Shown here in pieces: positions 27,801-36,118 of a stretch of DNA of 64,000 bases. How positions within the stretch are numbered: position 1 is the first letter of the stretch; every line of letters begins with the position of its first letter. This stretch comes from Acinetobacter modestus (GTDB lineage Bacteria > Pseudomonadota > Gammaproteobacteria > Pseudomonadales > Moraxellaceae), in NCBI RefSeq assembly GCF_014636095.1, contig NZ_BMDV01000001.1:248001-312000 (forward strand), in the 5' to 3' direction. Made by a program: the position numbers and the translations under genes. The notes beneath the pieces were generated by a model. It did not search any database. It saw only the letters and a list, made by a program, of their open reading frames with translations, and had not been told where the DNA came from.

Positions 27801-27834
27801 GAGGAGAATAGATTACTTCTATCCTCCTCTTTTT
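27801..27834 (+). terminator. Orphan plus-strand terminator
   Basis: GAGGAGAATAG/CTATCCTCCTC (27801-27811 and 27819-27829, one mismatch) is followed by five T on the plus strand only. Both neighbouring genes lie on the minus strand, so it may end an unannotated small transcript. Confidence 0.6.
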
Positions 27835-27841
27835 GCATAGA

Positions 27842-30304
27842 TCACACTTGATCTTTTCTTGAGCGCTTGGAAAAACTTGCAAGACCCAAAAGACCTAAGA
27901 TCGATAACCATCCAAAACTCCCCGATGAAGTATTTGACGGTGAAGGTTTATTCTCGGCATCACTCATATCAAGATCAACAATTACAGGATCATGATCTGA
28001 AGAGCGATAAGCATCTTCTGAGAAAAATAATGCTTTTTGTGCATCGGTTTTATATTCTTCGTTGTAATCTAAGACTGTTGGTTCATCTGCATTGATATGC
28101 CAAGTAAATGCTTTTTTTACTTTACTATATAAATTTGCATCTGCAATTGCGTGATCTAAATTGCCTGCGCCCCCATAGCCTTCCGCATTACTTGATACAC
28201 CAAATACATAGCTATAAGCCTGCTCACCTTGCCCTACAACTTTGTCATTTAATAGAACTTTGTAATTTGCCTTTTCAAACACCTGAATCGGATCTTCTTT
28301 GGCATAACTATTCATATCCCCCAAAACTAAGATGTTTGGCTTTTCTACCTGAGTCGGATTTTTTGCCATCCATTGAACGAGTTGTTCAACAGCTTTCACA
28401 CGTGTTGGGTTCCAACAACCCTGCCCATCTTTTTGATCAGCATCTGTTGTATTCGTATCAACACCTGTACATCCTTTAGATTTCAAGTGATTAGGAATTA
28501 TCGTGAACATTTGCTTTCCAGAAATCGGTTGGAAAGTTTGAGCAATCGTCGATCTATTCTTATCACCTAAATCAAGTACAACTGGCTTGTTCACAGGTTT
28601 TACACGTTTGCTGTTATAAATAATGGCAACAGCAATCACATCTGTTCCTAAACGATCCTGATTTTCAGGAACTACATATTTCCAATCAGCGCCTAAAGCT
28701 TGGGTTAAATATGCAATTGCACTATTTTTATCATAGCCATTGTTTGCAATTTCCATCAAACCGTATACATCAGCATCAATTGATTTTAAAGCTTTAATAA
28801 TTTTCAAATGCTGTTTATCAAATTCAGATTGACTAGATGCGCCACGCTCAGTAGGAAATCCAGTTTTGCCATTGTCATAATTTAAGACATTAAATGCTGC
28901 TGCACGAATCAACCGCGTATCTTTAGTGGCGACATTTGGTCTTGATGGTGTTTTAGTGACCAATTCTGGGAGATTACGCCCCTGAATAGGCTGAATGCGC
29001 CAACCATTAAAACGATATTCCAAAATCCCTTCAATGTTCTTAAGTTGATCACCAGAGCGCAAACTATTTGTTGCACTGAAGCTCTGCGGCAACCAAGGCG
29101 TTCTGTTTTGATTGTTATAACCATCATCTAAAATAATCTTCGATAATAAGTTTTTCTGTGCTAATGCTTTTGCCTCAGCAGATAAAGGTGGATATAAGTT
29201 TGTTGGAATAAATAATCGCTCCTTACTCAGTGACAGCTCACCAAAGCGACCATAGTTATAATTTTCACTGATGGTTAAAGTTTGTGGTAGTTTTACCAAC
29301 ATCCCTTGATAAAGTTGCGGTGAATTTGCAGTTAAGTCAGTCAAACTATTAAACGGTAAATCAACACTTTTTGGCTGTACCTGATTTGCCATATTGCTAT
29401 TACAAGTCAAAATATCTTGCTGTAACTGATCAATCTGTAATTGGTTTTGATATGCAGTCAAACGTCCTCGTAAGATCACTTCATCCCCAACTTGCCCGCC
29501 TTTAACAGAGCTACTCGCTGGAATATAAACAAAAATCGCATTACTCACGTTTGGTTTAGCTTTGCTATCAACAGTTTGAATATAAAAACCAGAGAAACCA
29601 TTTTCATAACGATAATCAGCAGTGATCACACCACGGAGCGTATAGTTTTGCCCTTGAGTTGCTTTATTATTTAAATCTGCAATCGGGGTTTCCGTACTTG
29701 AGCAACTGACTATTTCAGTAATAGGAGGTGTTGTTGAGCCTGTTAGATTTGAAAAATCATTCCGATCCTTCCATGCACGCCAAGAATTATCAAGATCAAA
29801 TATGGTTTTAGGATCAACCTCAGTGACAGGATTTACCGTTTGCAAGCGAGTAAAACTATTCGCTTTACTAATTGTTGTTGTGCCCCAGCCAACAGAAGCA
29901 GGTTGCTCACCCAATCTTCCAAAACGATCTACCACTTTGCCTTTATAGACCAATAAAATGGCATCATCACCATTAAACGAAAGTGCAGCGACTTGATTGA
30001 CCTTATCCCCTAACTCAGTTTGTAAGGCAGTATGGCCAACTAAAAAGCGTCCCTTACTCGCAAGGTTTCCGACTAAAGGATAGACAAATGGCTTAGATGT
30101 ACCACCATTATTAAACTGTTGAATCTCATAATCAGCTAAATTAACGGCTGTTTGATCTGGATTATAAATTTCTAATCCTTTTTTATTATTACTACCATCA
30201 ATATATTGGCTAAACATCAACTGGGCATGTGCCACAGAAAATACCGAAGAAGCCCCCAATAAGCCTAAACAAATTGCAATCGAATGGAATTTAAAATTTT
30301 TCAT
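27842..30304 (-). CDS. ExeM/NucH-family extracellular endonuclease
   Basis: This 820-residue secreted nuclease has a Sec signal peptide ending AHA (about residue 27). A lamin-tail domain follows (LMFSQYIDGSNNKKGLEIYNP-like start), then an OB-fold region near 200-300. An endonuclease/exonuclease/phosphatase domain spans about 465-785, with FNVLNYDNG, a Glu in LMEIANNG, and SSDHDPVIV at the end. The C-terminal 26 residues are a Ser/Gly start, a hydrophobic helix and a basic tail (KRSRK), like a GlyGly-CTERM sorting signal. Family members degrade extracellular DNA. It is divergent from trmB. Confidence 0.9.
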   Translation of the reverse strand: MKNFKFHSIAICLGLLGASSVFSVAHAQLMFSQYIDGSNNKKGLEIYNPDQTAVNLADYEIQQFNNGGTSKPFVYPLVGNLASKGRFLVGHTALQTELGDKVNQVAALSFNGDDAILLVYKGKVVDRFGRLGEQPASVGWGTTTISKANSFTRLQTVNPVTEVDPKTIFDLDNSWRAWKDRNDFSNLTGSTTPPITEIVSCSSTETPIADLNNKATQGQNYTLRGVITADYRYENGFSGFYIQTVDSKAKPNVSNAIFVYIPASSSVKGGQVGDEVILRGRLTAYQNQLQIDQLQQDILTCNSNMANQVQPKSVDLPFNSLTDLTANSPQLYQGMLVKLPQTLTISENYNYGRFGELSLSKERLFIPTNLYPPLSAEAKALAQKNLLSKIILDDGYNNQNRTPWLPQSFSATNSLRSGDQLKNIEGILEYRFNGWRIQPIQGRNLPELVTKTPSRPNVATKDTRLIRAAAFNVLNYDNGKTGFPTERGASSQSEFDKQHLKIIKALKSIDADVYGLMEIANNGYDKNSAIAYLTQALGADWKYVVPENQDRLGTDVIAVAIIYNSKRVKPVNKPVVLDLGDKNRSTIAQTFQPISGKQMFTIIPNHLKSKGCTGVDTNTTDADQKDGQGCWNPTRVKAVEQLVQWMAKNPTQVEKPNILVLGDMNSYAKEDPIQVFEKANYKVLLNDKVVGQGEQAYSYVFGVSSNAEGYGGAGNLDHAIADANLYSKVKKAFTWHINADEPTVLDYNEEYKTDAQKALFFSEDAYRSSDHDPVIVDLDMSDAENKPSPSNTSSGSFGWLSILGLLGLASFSKRSRKDQV

Positions 30305-30382
30305 AAATTTTTACTTAATGTTTAAATCGACATTAGGCTATTCAATCTCTGTGACAACAACATGAATATTTTTTTACAAGTT

Positions 30383-30412
30383 TTTGATCGTTTGGAAAAA
30401 CAAATGATCAAA
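30383..30412. promoter_or_regulatory. 12-bp inverted repeat between nuclease gene and trmB
   Basis: TTTGATCGTTTG (30383-30394) and CAAATGATCAAA (30401-30412) are inverted copies with one mismatch and a GAAAAA spacer. It lies 78 bp before the nuclease start and 76 bp before trmB, nearly midway, with no long T tract. An operator or shared leader element is possible. Confidence 0.45.
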
Positions 30413-30488
30413 TAAAATCATTTAAAGATTTGACTTGACCTGATGAACACTTAAAATACGGCATTTCTATATTTATATCTCCAGAATC

Positions 30489-31205
30489 ATGTCAAACGAT
30501 CAGTTAGAAACGCAAATTACGGAACTCGACAATTTGCCTGAGCACCGTGAAATTGTGACGTTTATGCGTCGTTCAGCTCCGCTTAATACATCACAACGGA
30601 CTGCTTTAGAAGATTATCGTGATTTAATTTTGGAATACCCCGTTGGTGATTTACGTCAACACTTTGAACACCCTGAACGACCTTTAACTGTTGAAATTGG
30701 CTTTGGTATGGGGCGTTCTTTGGTACTCATGGCAAAAGCCAACCCTGAACGTAATTTTGTCGGAATCGAAGTACATGTACCAGGAATTGCACAATGCGTG
30801 TATGAAGCTGGTATGGCTGGCTTGAAAAACTTATTTGTACTTGATGCAGATGCGATTCAAGTATTACGTGAAATGCCTGACAACAGCATTAACTGTGTGC
30901 AATTGTACTTCCCAGATCCATGGCAGAAGAAGCGCCACTTTAAACGCCGCTTTGTCATTCATGAACGTATGCAACTGGTTGAACAGAAGTTAGAGCTTGG
31001 AGGTACCTTCCATGCTGCTACTGATTGGGAGCCATACGCAGAATGGATGCTTGATATTTTAGATAATCGTCCAGACATGGAAAATTTAGCTGGTAAAGGT
31101 AATAGTTACCCTCGCCCCGAATGGCGTCCAGTAACCAAATTTGAGCGTCGCGGACTTGAATCTGGTCACAAGATCAATGACTTTATTTTTAAAAAAATTA
31201 AGTAG
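30489..31205 (+). CDS. trmB: tRNA (guanine-N7-)-methyltransferase TrmB
   Basis: TrmB makes m7G46 in the variable loop of tRNAs. The 238-residue length is standard. The SAM motif is VEIGFGMGRSL (about residues 69-79), followed by FVGIEVHVPGIAQC. The family hallmark LYFPDPWQKKRHFKRRF is at about 137-153, and ATDWEPYAEWM is also visible. It is transcribed alone, with a long AT-rich hairpin downstream. Confidence 0.96.
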   Translation: MSNDQLETQITELDNLPEHREIVTFMRRSAPLNTSQRTALEDYRDLILEYPVGDLRQHFEHPERPLTVEIGFGMGRSLVLMAKANPERNFVGIEVHVPGIAQCVYEAGMAGLKNLFVLDADAIQVLREMPDNSINCVQLYFPDPWQKKRHFKRRFVIHERMQLVEQKLELGGTFHAATDWEPYAEWMLDILDNRPDMENLAGKGNSYPRPEWRPVTKFERRGLESGHKINDFIFKKIK

Positions 31206-31569
31206 TGACTCTTAAAATTTCAAATACAAATAGCATTAAATATTATTTATTTAATGCTATTTATCTCTTATTGGCTTACTTATATTAATTTTTAAATCTT
31301 AGAAGAACAAAAAAACTGAATGCTCTCTGGTGTCCATAGACGATAAAAACTATATCTCTAAAACCGTTATTATCGAACTCACTTTATAGAATCAATTCTG
31401 ATCAAATTTAAGCTCTTCTATTTACATGATCTATAAATATTTTTTACTCATATTTAGCTAAAATGAGAGATAGATAATTTTTATATACCATTAATAAATT
31501 ATCATTTCATAAACAATGAGTGCTATTCACTGTAATGATTTAACTCAATGATGAAGATAGGTTGGTTTT
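31206..31569. other. Intergenic region after trmB
   Basis: These 364 bp contain a strong hairpin next to trmB and otherwise only AT-rich sequence leading to the next gene. I see no ORF or RNA gene. Confidence 0.5.
31228..31265 (+). terminator. Long AT-rich hairpin after trmB
   Basis: AAATAGCATTAAATA (31228-31242) and TATTTAATGCTATTT (31248-31262) pair perfectly over 15 bp with a 5-base loop. The right arm ends in T residues, so it probably acts as the trmB terminator. Confidence 0.65.
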
Positions 31570-31929
31570 ATGGAAAAAATACTGCAATGCCCCAAATGTG
31601 GTTCTACAGAAATCGAAGTACGTGATCATAACAAATTACTAAAAACAACAGGCGGAGTTCTAATGACTGCGGCTGGAACTACTGCTGGAACAGTGGGTGG
31701 AGCTGCAACAGGTGCATCAGTTGGTGCCACGATTGGTACTGTAGCAGGCCCATTAGGCGTAATTGTGGGTGGGACTATTGGAACATTTGTAGGTGCAATT
31801 AGTGTCGGAATTACTGGAGGAATCGTGGGTAATATTTTTGGAAAAAAAGCAGGTGTGGCGATCGACAAGAATATTTTCCAAGACTATCTTTGCCTCAAAT
31901 GTAAACATCGTTTTAAACAGAAAAATTGA
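31570..31929 (+). CDS. Small membrane protein with split zinc ribbon and glycine zipper
   Basis: I do not recognise this 119-residue protein as a named family. Cys7 and Cys10 (CPKCG) near the N terminus and Cys108 and Cys111 (CLKCK) near the C terminus could form one zinc ribbon, joined across about 97 residues. The middle (about 28-100) is Gly/Ala/Val/Thr-rich with repeated GxxxG spacing, like a glycine-zipper membrane hairpin. Both termini would then be cytoplasmic. GGTTGGTTTT precedes the ATG without a strong Shine-Dalgarno sequence. It stands alone. Confidence 0.75.
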   Translation: MEKILQCPKCGSTEIEVRDHNKLLKTTGGVLMTAAGTTAGTVGGAATGASVGATIGTVAGPLGVIVGGTIGTFVGAISVGITGGIVGNIFGKKAGVAIDKNIFQDYLCLKCKHRFKQKN

Positions 31930-32113
31930 TTAAGCTTAAGGCACACTTACATTCTTTCTAAGCTGATATTTAAAAAATTGTATCAGCTCAATATATTTAC
32001 AAATAATCGATCTATTTTCTAGAATACAAATACATGATGTTCTAACATCTCTTGATATTAAAAATCATTCAAATTTTGTCCATCACAAATAAAATGAAAT
32101 GGTTTCCCTATCA

Positions 32114-32896
32114 TTATTTTCCGTGTAAATGTCGTTTCATAATACTTTTACTTAAAAGTTTATAAACATCAACAAGATCGCTTCCTGAATTCTTTTCTAA
32201 TAATTGTTGATGCATTTTTAAAATATTTTCATCACCACGCATTGCAGGACCTGTTTGCATTTCTTTAGGATTATTGATCGTTGCTTTTTGAGCAGTTTCT
32301 AGAATCAATGGATAAAGTAAAGAAAAATCAACCTGTTGCTCATCAACAATTTGTTTAGAAAGATCATAACAATAGTTACTAAAATTACATGCAAAAACAG
32401 CAGCCATGTGTAATGTCTGGCGTTGTTGAGAACTATATTGATAAACCTTCGGAGTCAAACTATGCGCTAATGAAGCGAGCAACTCCAAGTCATTGTACCG
32501 AACTGCCTCGACAAACATAGGTGTTTCTGCCCAATCAATCGCACGCTCATGACTAAAAGTTTGTAAGGGATAAAATACGCCAGATCTCTCATGTACTGTT
32601 GAAAGCACCTCTAAACTGGTACTTCCTGAGGTATGAACAATTAATGCTTGCTGTAAATAATGATTAATTTTCTGAATAACATCAGGTATGGATTGATCTG
32701 ATATAGCAATAATAACGAGATCAGTATTGGGGTTTAATTGATCAAAATGATTAATCCCAGTGGCTTCAACTAAAGATGCTAAACGATTTGCTTTTTCTAA
32801 ATCACGACTAAAAACTTGTACAATCTGGTGATCAGGATGTAGTACTTTTGCTAAATGATAAGCAACGCGACCTGCACCAATAAATGTAATTCTCAT
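32114..32896 (-). CDS. Rossmann-fold / DUF2520 protein
   Basis: From the ATG at 32896 the protein is 260 residues; the frame extends 10 codons further, but the Rossmann start MRITFIGAGRVAYHLAK should be near the N terminus. The N-terminal half binds a dinucleotide (GAGRVA at 7-12). The second half is DUF2520, with the HMAAVFACNFSNYCY block and GPAMRGDE. The architecture is that of F420- or NAD(P)-dependent ketopantoate-reductase-like enzymes, but no reaction is established. It lies 131 bp after pyrC' on the same strand, behind a terminator. Confidence 0.87.
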   Translation of the reverse strand: MRITFIGAGRVAYHLAKVLHPDHQIVQVFSRDLEKANRLASLVEATGINHFDQLNPNTDLVIIAISDQSIPDVIQKINHYLQQALIVHTSGSTSLEVLSTVHERSGVFYPLQTFSHERAIDWAETPMFVEAVRYNDLELLASLAHSLTPKVYQYSSQQRQTLHMAAVFACNFSNYCYDLSKQIVDEQQVDFSLLYPLILETAQKATINNPKEMQTGPAMRGDENILKMHQQLLEKNSGSDLVDVYKLLSKSIMKRHLHGK

Positions 32897-32975
32897 TTTT
32901 ATTCGACCTATATACAAGCAAAGCAATCCATTATTAAATTATTTACGGAAAATTTCTAATAATGAATTAACTTAC

Positions 32976-33015
32976 TAAAAAGTTAAGCAGAATAAATCAC
33001 AAAATCTATTCTGCT
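32976..33015 (-). terminator. Terminator of the pyrB-pyrC' operon
   Basis: AGCAGAATA (32986-32994) and TATTCTGCT (33007-33015) are perfect inverted arms around a 12-base loop. On the minus strand the hairpin is followed by TAACTTTTTAG. Confidence 0.75.
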
Positions 33016-33027
33016 CAGAAACAAAGT

Positions 33028-34260
33028 TTAGATGAATGTCTGTAGCGCTTTACCTTTCAAGGTCTGGCCTAGTAAAGGTGTATTTTTACCTTGAGATAAA
33101 ATTGTCTCTTTTGATACTACCCACTCTAGTTCTGGATCAACCAACACCCAACCTGCTTCTTGCTGCCAACGTTCAGTCATATTTGCAACTTGCGCGGGAA
33201 TTGAAGTCACTTTTTCAACCCATTCTAATGGTTCAAACAGACTTTCTTGAATCAGTTGCACACCCAAAGCTACATAAGTATCAAAAGCCGTTATTCCCGG
33301 TTGCGTTTCTGCAAAAGGCGCCATTTTCGCTGAGCTACTTAATGGTTCATGATGAGTACAAATTGCATCTATCACGCCTTCTTTCACACCTTGACGTAAC
33401 AATGTTTTATCTTGCTCAGAACGTAATGGTGGACGAACATGCGCAAGTGAGTTAAAACCCTCAGTGAGTTGTTCAGTCAAATGTAATTGGTGCATCGCAA
33501 CATCCGCAGTGACTGGCAAACCTTTGGCTTTAGCTGCGCGAATCAAATCAACTGACGCACCGCAAGACAATAAACCAAAATGTGCTTTCACGCCTGTTGC
33601 TTCAATCATCAAAAGGTATTTAGCAATTGCAACTGTTTCCGCAATCGCAGGAATCATTGGTAAACCTTGACGAGAAGCGATAAAACCTTCGTGTGCACAA
33701 CCATCTTTTGCAAGCTGTGGCTCTTCGGCATAAAAGACAACGGTCAAATCCAAACCAGCAGCATACTCAAGAGTACGAATTACAACATCATCATTTTCAA
33801 ATGCTGCATTGGCATTAGAAACAGCAGTACAACCACCTTTCTTTAAACCTGCCATATTAGCCGGCTGCTTCCCATTCAAACCTTGAGTTTGTGCACCAAT
33901 AATATGTAGATAAATACCACCATCTAATTGTGCCTTTTCAATCAGACCATGAATGAGTGCGCCATTATCTTGTACGATTGGCTTTGAGTCTGGTGGAGTA
34001 ATAACATGCAAAATACCATTCGCACGCGCAGCTTTACCTTCTGACTTTAATGTCCCATGTTGTTGTTGCCCTGGCTCACGTAAGCGTGCGCACAAGTCAA
34101 CCATGGTTGGCATTAACCATTTACCTTGACCGTCAATCGTTTCATCAACTGGATCTGCGCTATCAACCAATTTACCATTCTTAATATAAACCGTTTGAAC
34201 TTGATCAGTTTTTTGAATTGGATCGAGCACACGGACATTTTCAATTTTTACAATACTCAT
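33028..34260 (-). CDS. pyrC': Dihydroorotase-like protein PyrC' (probably inactive, ATCase partner)
   Basis: The 410-residue protein is an amidohydrolase-fold homologue of dihydroorotase. Active enzymes have DxHxH followed by xRxPG; here the segment is DLCARLREPG (about residues 55-64), so both zinc-binding His are replaced (Cys57, Arg59). In Pseudomonas the equivalent pyrC' is catalytically silent and needed for assembly of the PyrB dodecamer. The gene follows pyrB by 12 bp, consistent with that role. Other conserved parts (HVRPPLR, ICTHHEPL) remain. A functional dihydroorotase must be encoded elsewhere. Confidence 0.92.
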   Translation of the reverse strand: MSIVKIENVRVLDPIQKTDQVQTVYIKNGKLVDSADPVDETIDGQGKWLMPTMVDLCARLREPGQQQHGTLKSEGKAARANGILHVITPPDSKPIVQDNGALIHGLIEKAQLDGGIYLHIIGAQTQGLNGKQPANMAGLKKGGCTAVSNANAAFENDDVVIRTLEYAAGLDLTVVFYAEEPQLAKDGCAHEGFIASRQGLPMIPAIAETVAIAKYLLMIEATGVKAHFGLLSCGASVDLIRAAKAKGLPVTADVAMHQLHLTEQLTEGFNSLAHVRPPLRSEQDKTLLRQGVKEGVIDAICTHHEPLSSSAKMAPFAETQPGITAFDTYVALGVQLIQESLFEPLEWVEKVTSIPAQVANMTERWQQEAGWVLVDPELEWVVSKETILSQGKNTPLLGQTLKGKALQTFI

Positions 34261-34272
34261 GTGATCTATCCT

Positions 34273-35289
34273 TTAAAGTGCGATCGCTTCAATTAAACCT
34301 TGTTCTTGTAACTGCCCTTGCATCGCAAGTGCCAACACTGCCATACGAACCGCAATCCCATTAGTGACTTGCTTCAAAATGACAGATTGATCTCCATCGG
34401 CAACGCTTGAATCAATTTCAACACCACGGTTCATTGGACCAGGATGCATAACGATACAATCAGGTTTAGCGAGCGCCAAGCGTTCTTTGTTTAGACCATA
34501 CATTTTGTAGAATTCAGATTGTGAAGATAATGCAGGTGAATCAATACGCTCATTTTGAATTCGCAATGCAATAATCACATCACAGTCTGTCACGCCTGCA
34601 TCCATTTTATTAAACAGGCGTACATTTTCGCCATATTCATTAAAACCAACTGGTAACAGCGTATTTGGTGCAATCACGCGAATATCTTTGCAACCTAATG
34701 TTTGTAAAGCAGCCACATTGGAACGTGCTACACGTGAATGCTTAATATCACCAATAATGGCAACACTGAGCGCTTCAAATGGCTTTTTAGTTTCACGGCG
34801 AATGGTCAACATATCGAGCATTGCTTGAGTCGGATGCGCGTGGCGTCCATCTCCTGCATTGATAATTGCAACTTTAGGACAAACATCTTTGGCAATAAAA
34901 TGTGCTGCCCCAGAAGATGAATGACGAACTACGAAAATATCCGCAGCCATCGCTTCTAAATTCCAAAGCGTATCACGTAAGGTTTCGCCTTTAGAGGTAC
35001 TTGAACGTGCAATATCGATATTCAGAACATTTGCAGACAAACGTTTTGCAGCTGCCTCAAATGTAGTGCGAGTTCGAGTAGAGTTTTCGAAGAAAAGATT
35101 CATCACCGTCAGCCCTTCTAATAACGGACGGTTAATCAAATTATTATTATCATCTAAAAAACTTTGTGCGGTATCTAAAATCTTGGTCAGGCTTTCTTTA
35201 GAAAGACCTTCAATGGTTAAGAAGTGCTTTAAATTTCCTTGTTGATTCAATTGAACCTGACTTGGTTGATGCAGGGCTGCAATATGCAT
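34273..35289 (-). CDS. pyrB: Aspartate carbamoyltransferase catalytic subunit PyrB
   Basis: PyrB condenses carbamoyl phosphate and aspartate in the second step of pyrimidine synthesis. The 338 residues include the carbamoyl-phosphate motif [13 protein letters not shown] (about 68-80), the HPTQAMLD loop near 157 and the aspartate-binding segment [11 protein letters not shown]. It carries about 20 more N-terminal residues than E. coli PyrB, as in the class A enzymes that assemble with a PyrC-like subunit. pyrI is absent. A 13-bp inverted repeat lies upstream. Confidence 0.96.
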   Translation of the reverse strand: MHIAALHQPSQVQLNQQGNLKHFLTIEGLSKESLTKILDTAQSFLDDNNNLINRPLLEGLTVMNLFFENSTRTRTTFEAAAKRLSANVLNIDIARSSTSKGETLRDTLWNLEAMAADIFVVRHSSSGAAHFIAKDVCPKVAIINAGDGRHAHPTQAMLDMLTIRRETKKPFEALSVAIIGDIKHSRVARSNVAALQTLGCKDIRVIAPNTLLPVGFNEYGENVRLFNKMDAGVTDCDVIIALRIQNERIDSPALSSQSEFYKMYGLNKERLALAKPDCIVMHPGPMNRGVEIDSSVADGDQSVILKQVTNGIAVRMAVLALAMQGQLQEQGLIEAIAL

Positions 35290-35368
35290 AAAAGATTCCT
35301 ATAGGTCGAATCACCAAAACTTGCATAGTGTAGCCCAATTTCTCTACTTTCGCAGAACAACTTTTCAC

Positions 35369-35406
35369 CATTATGTTGCAATTAATTAGGGAGTTGCAAC
35401 ATAATG
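35369..35406. promoter_or_regulatory. Perfect 13-bp inverted repeat upstream of pyrB
   Basis: CATTATGTTGCAA (35369-35381) and TTGCAACATAATG (35394-35406) are exact inverted copies with a 12-bp spacer. The element lies 80 bp upstream of pyrB and 2 bp after the end of the preceding gene. No T tract follows on the minus strand, so it is not a standard terminator; an operator or RNA leader structure is possible. Confidence 0.55.
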
Positions 35407-35408
35407 AA

Positions 35409-35780
35409 TTAACGTAATGCACCAATATAGTGATGAGCAACTTGCGCTTTGTAAATTTCCTCATCAGTTACTTCTGAGGAATATGTATCCAAATCATCAA
35501 TAATCGTATTGATTGAATTATCTTTAGCTTCATCTAGGGCTAAAATTGGCTCAGGGTATAAATCAATTAAAGAACCTAAGCGTGCAGCATAACGTTCTAA
35601 CTCTGTATCTTCAGTTGCTAATGCGATTTCTACGACATACTTTGCATAATCTTTATCGTGGACTAAATACATAACATCAATAACTCGACCAGACACTCGT
35701 CTTAATCGCACGTACATTTGAGTTGCAACAGAAAAGGCTTCGGCATTTAGTACAAGTTCATGGTTCATATTTGCTTTCAT
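35409..35780 (-). CDS. Conserved hypothetical protein (123 aa)
   Basis: I do not recognise this acidic 123-residue protein. It is soluble-looking with no Cys, no signal peptide and no membrane segment. GAGGACG lies five bases before the ATG at 35780, supporting that start over the Met at residue 5. The N-terminal half has a strand-like RVSGRVIDVMYLVHD pattern and the C-terminal half is rich in Asp, Glu and Thr. It lies upstream of pyrB on the same strand, separated by a 119-bp gap with an inverted repeat, so joint function is not implied. Confidence 0.8.
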   Translation of the reverse strand: MKANMNHELVLNAEAFSVATQMYVRLRRVSGRVIDVMYLVHDKDYAKYVVEIALATEDTELERYAARLGSLIDLYPEPILALDEAKDNSINTIIDDLDTYSSEVTDEEIYKAQVAHHYIGALR

Positions 35781-36118
35781 AACGTCCTCACATCGTTGGG
35801 AGAAGTGTTTCTTGATAATTCAGTTTTAGAAAAGCAAAATATGTACCAACCATTAAAAACAAATAAAAATTATTTTATGACATGGTGAACTTATCTGATA
35901 AGTAAAAAATCATATGCTGAAAATTTAAAGCAAAGAAGTGATTCAATCTAAATAAGTAATACAGTATTACTAACCCAAAGAGCTTCACAATATGCCTTAG
36001 ACCACAAATTAGAATTAATCTATGGAATATACTAAGGCTAAACACCAAAAGAAAAACCGTATTTCTCTTCCAAAATCAGTTAAAATAGTCGATTGCTAAA
36101 AATGTTTTGGAAATTTGA
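35781..36118. other. Intergenic region upstream of rlmKL
   Basis: These 338 bp lie between divergent genes. They are AT-rich and hold no ORF. A TAAAAT element about 30 bp before the rlmKL start could be a -10, but the -35 is unclear. Confidence 0.4.

Noticed and set aside
28108..28479. Plus-strand frame of 123 codons inside the nuclease gene
   Set aside because: Antisense shadow of a recognised coding region, with Leu/His-rich non-protein-like composition.
31626..31868. Minus-strand frame rich in Pro, Val and Ala within the split zinc-ribbon gene
   Set aside because: Reverse complement of Gly-rich codons gives Pro/Ala/Thr-rich nonsense; the plus-strand protein has paired CxxC motifs.
35369..35406. 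Terminator reading of the 13-bp inverted repeat
   Set aside because: No T run follows on either strand in the needed direction, so it is listed as a regulatory repeat instead.
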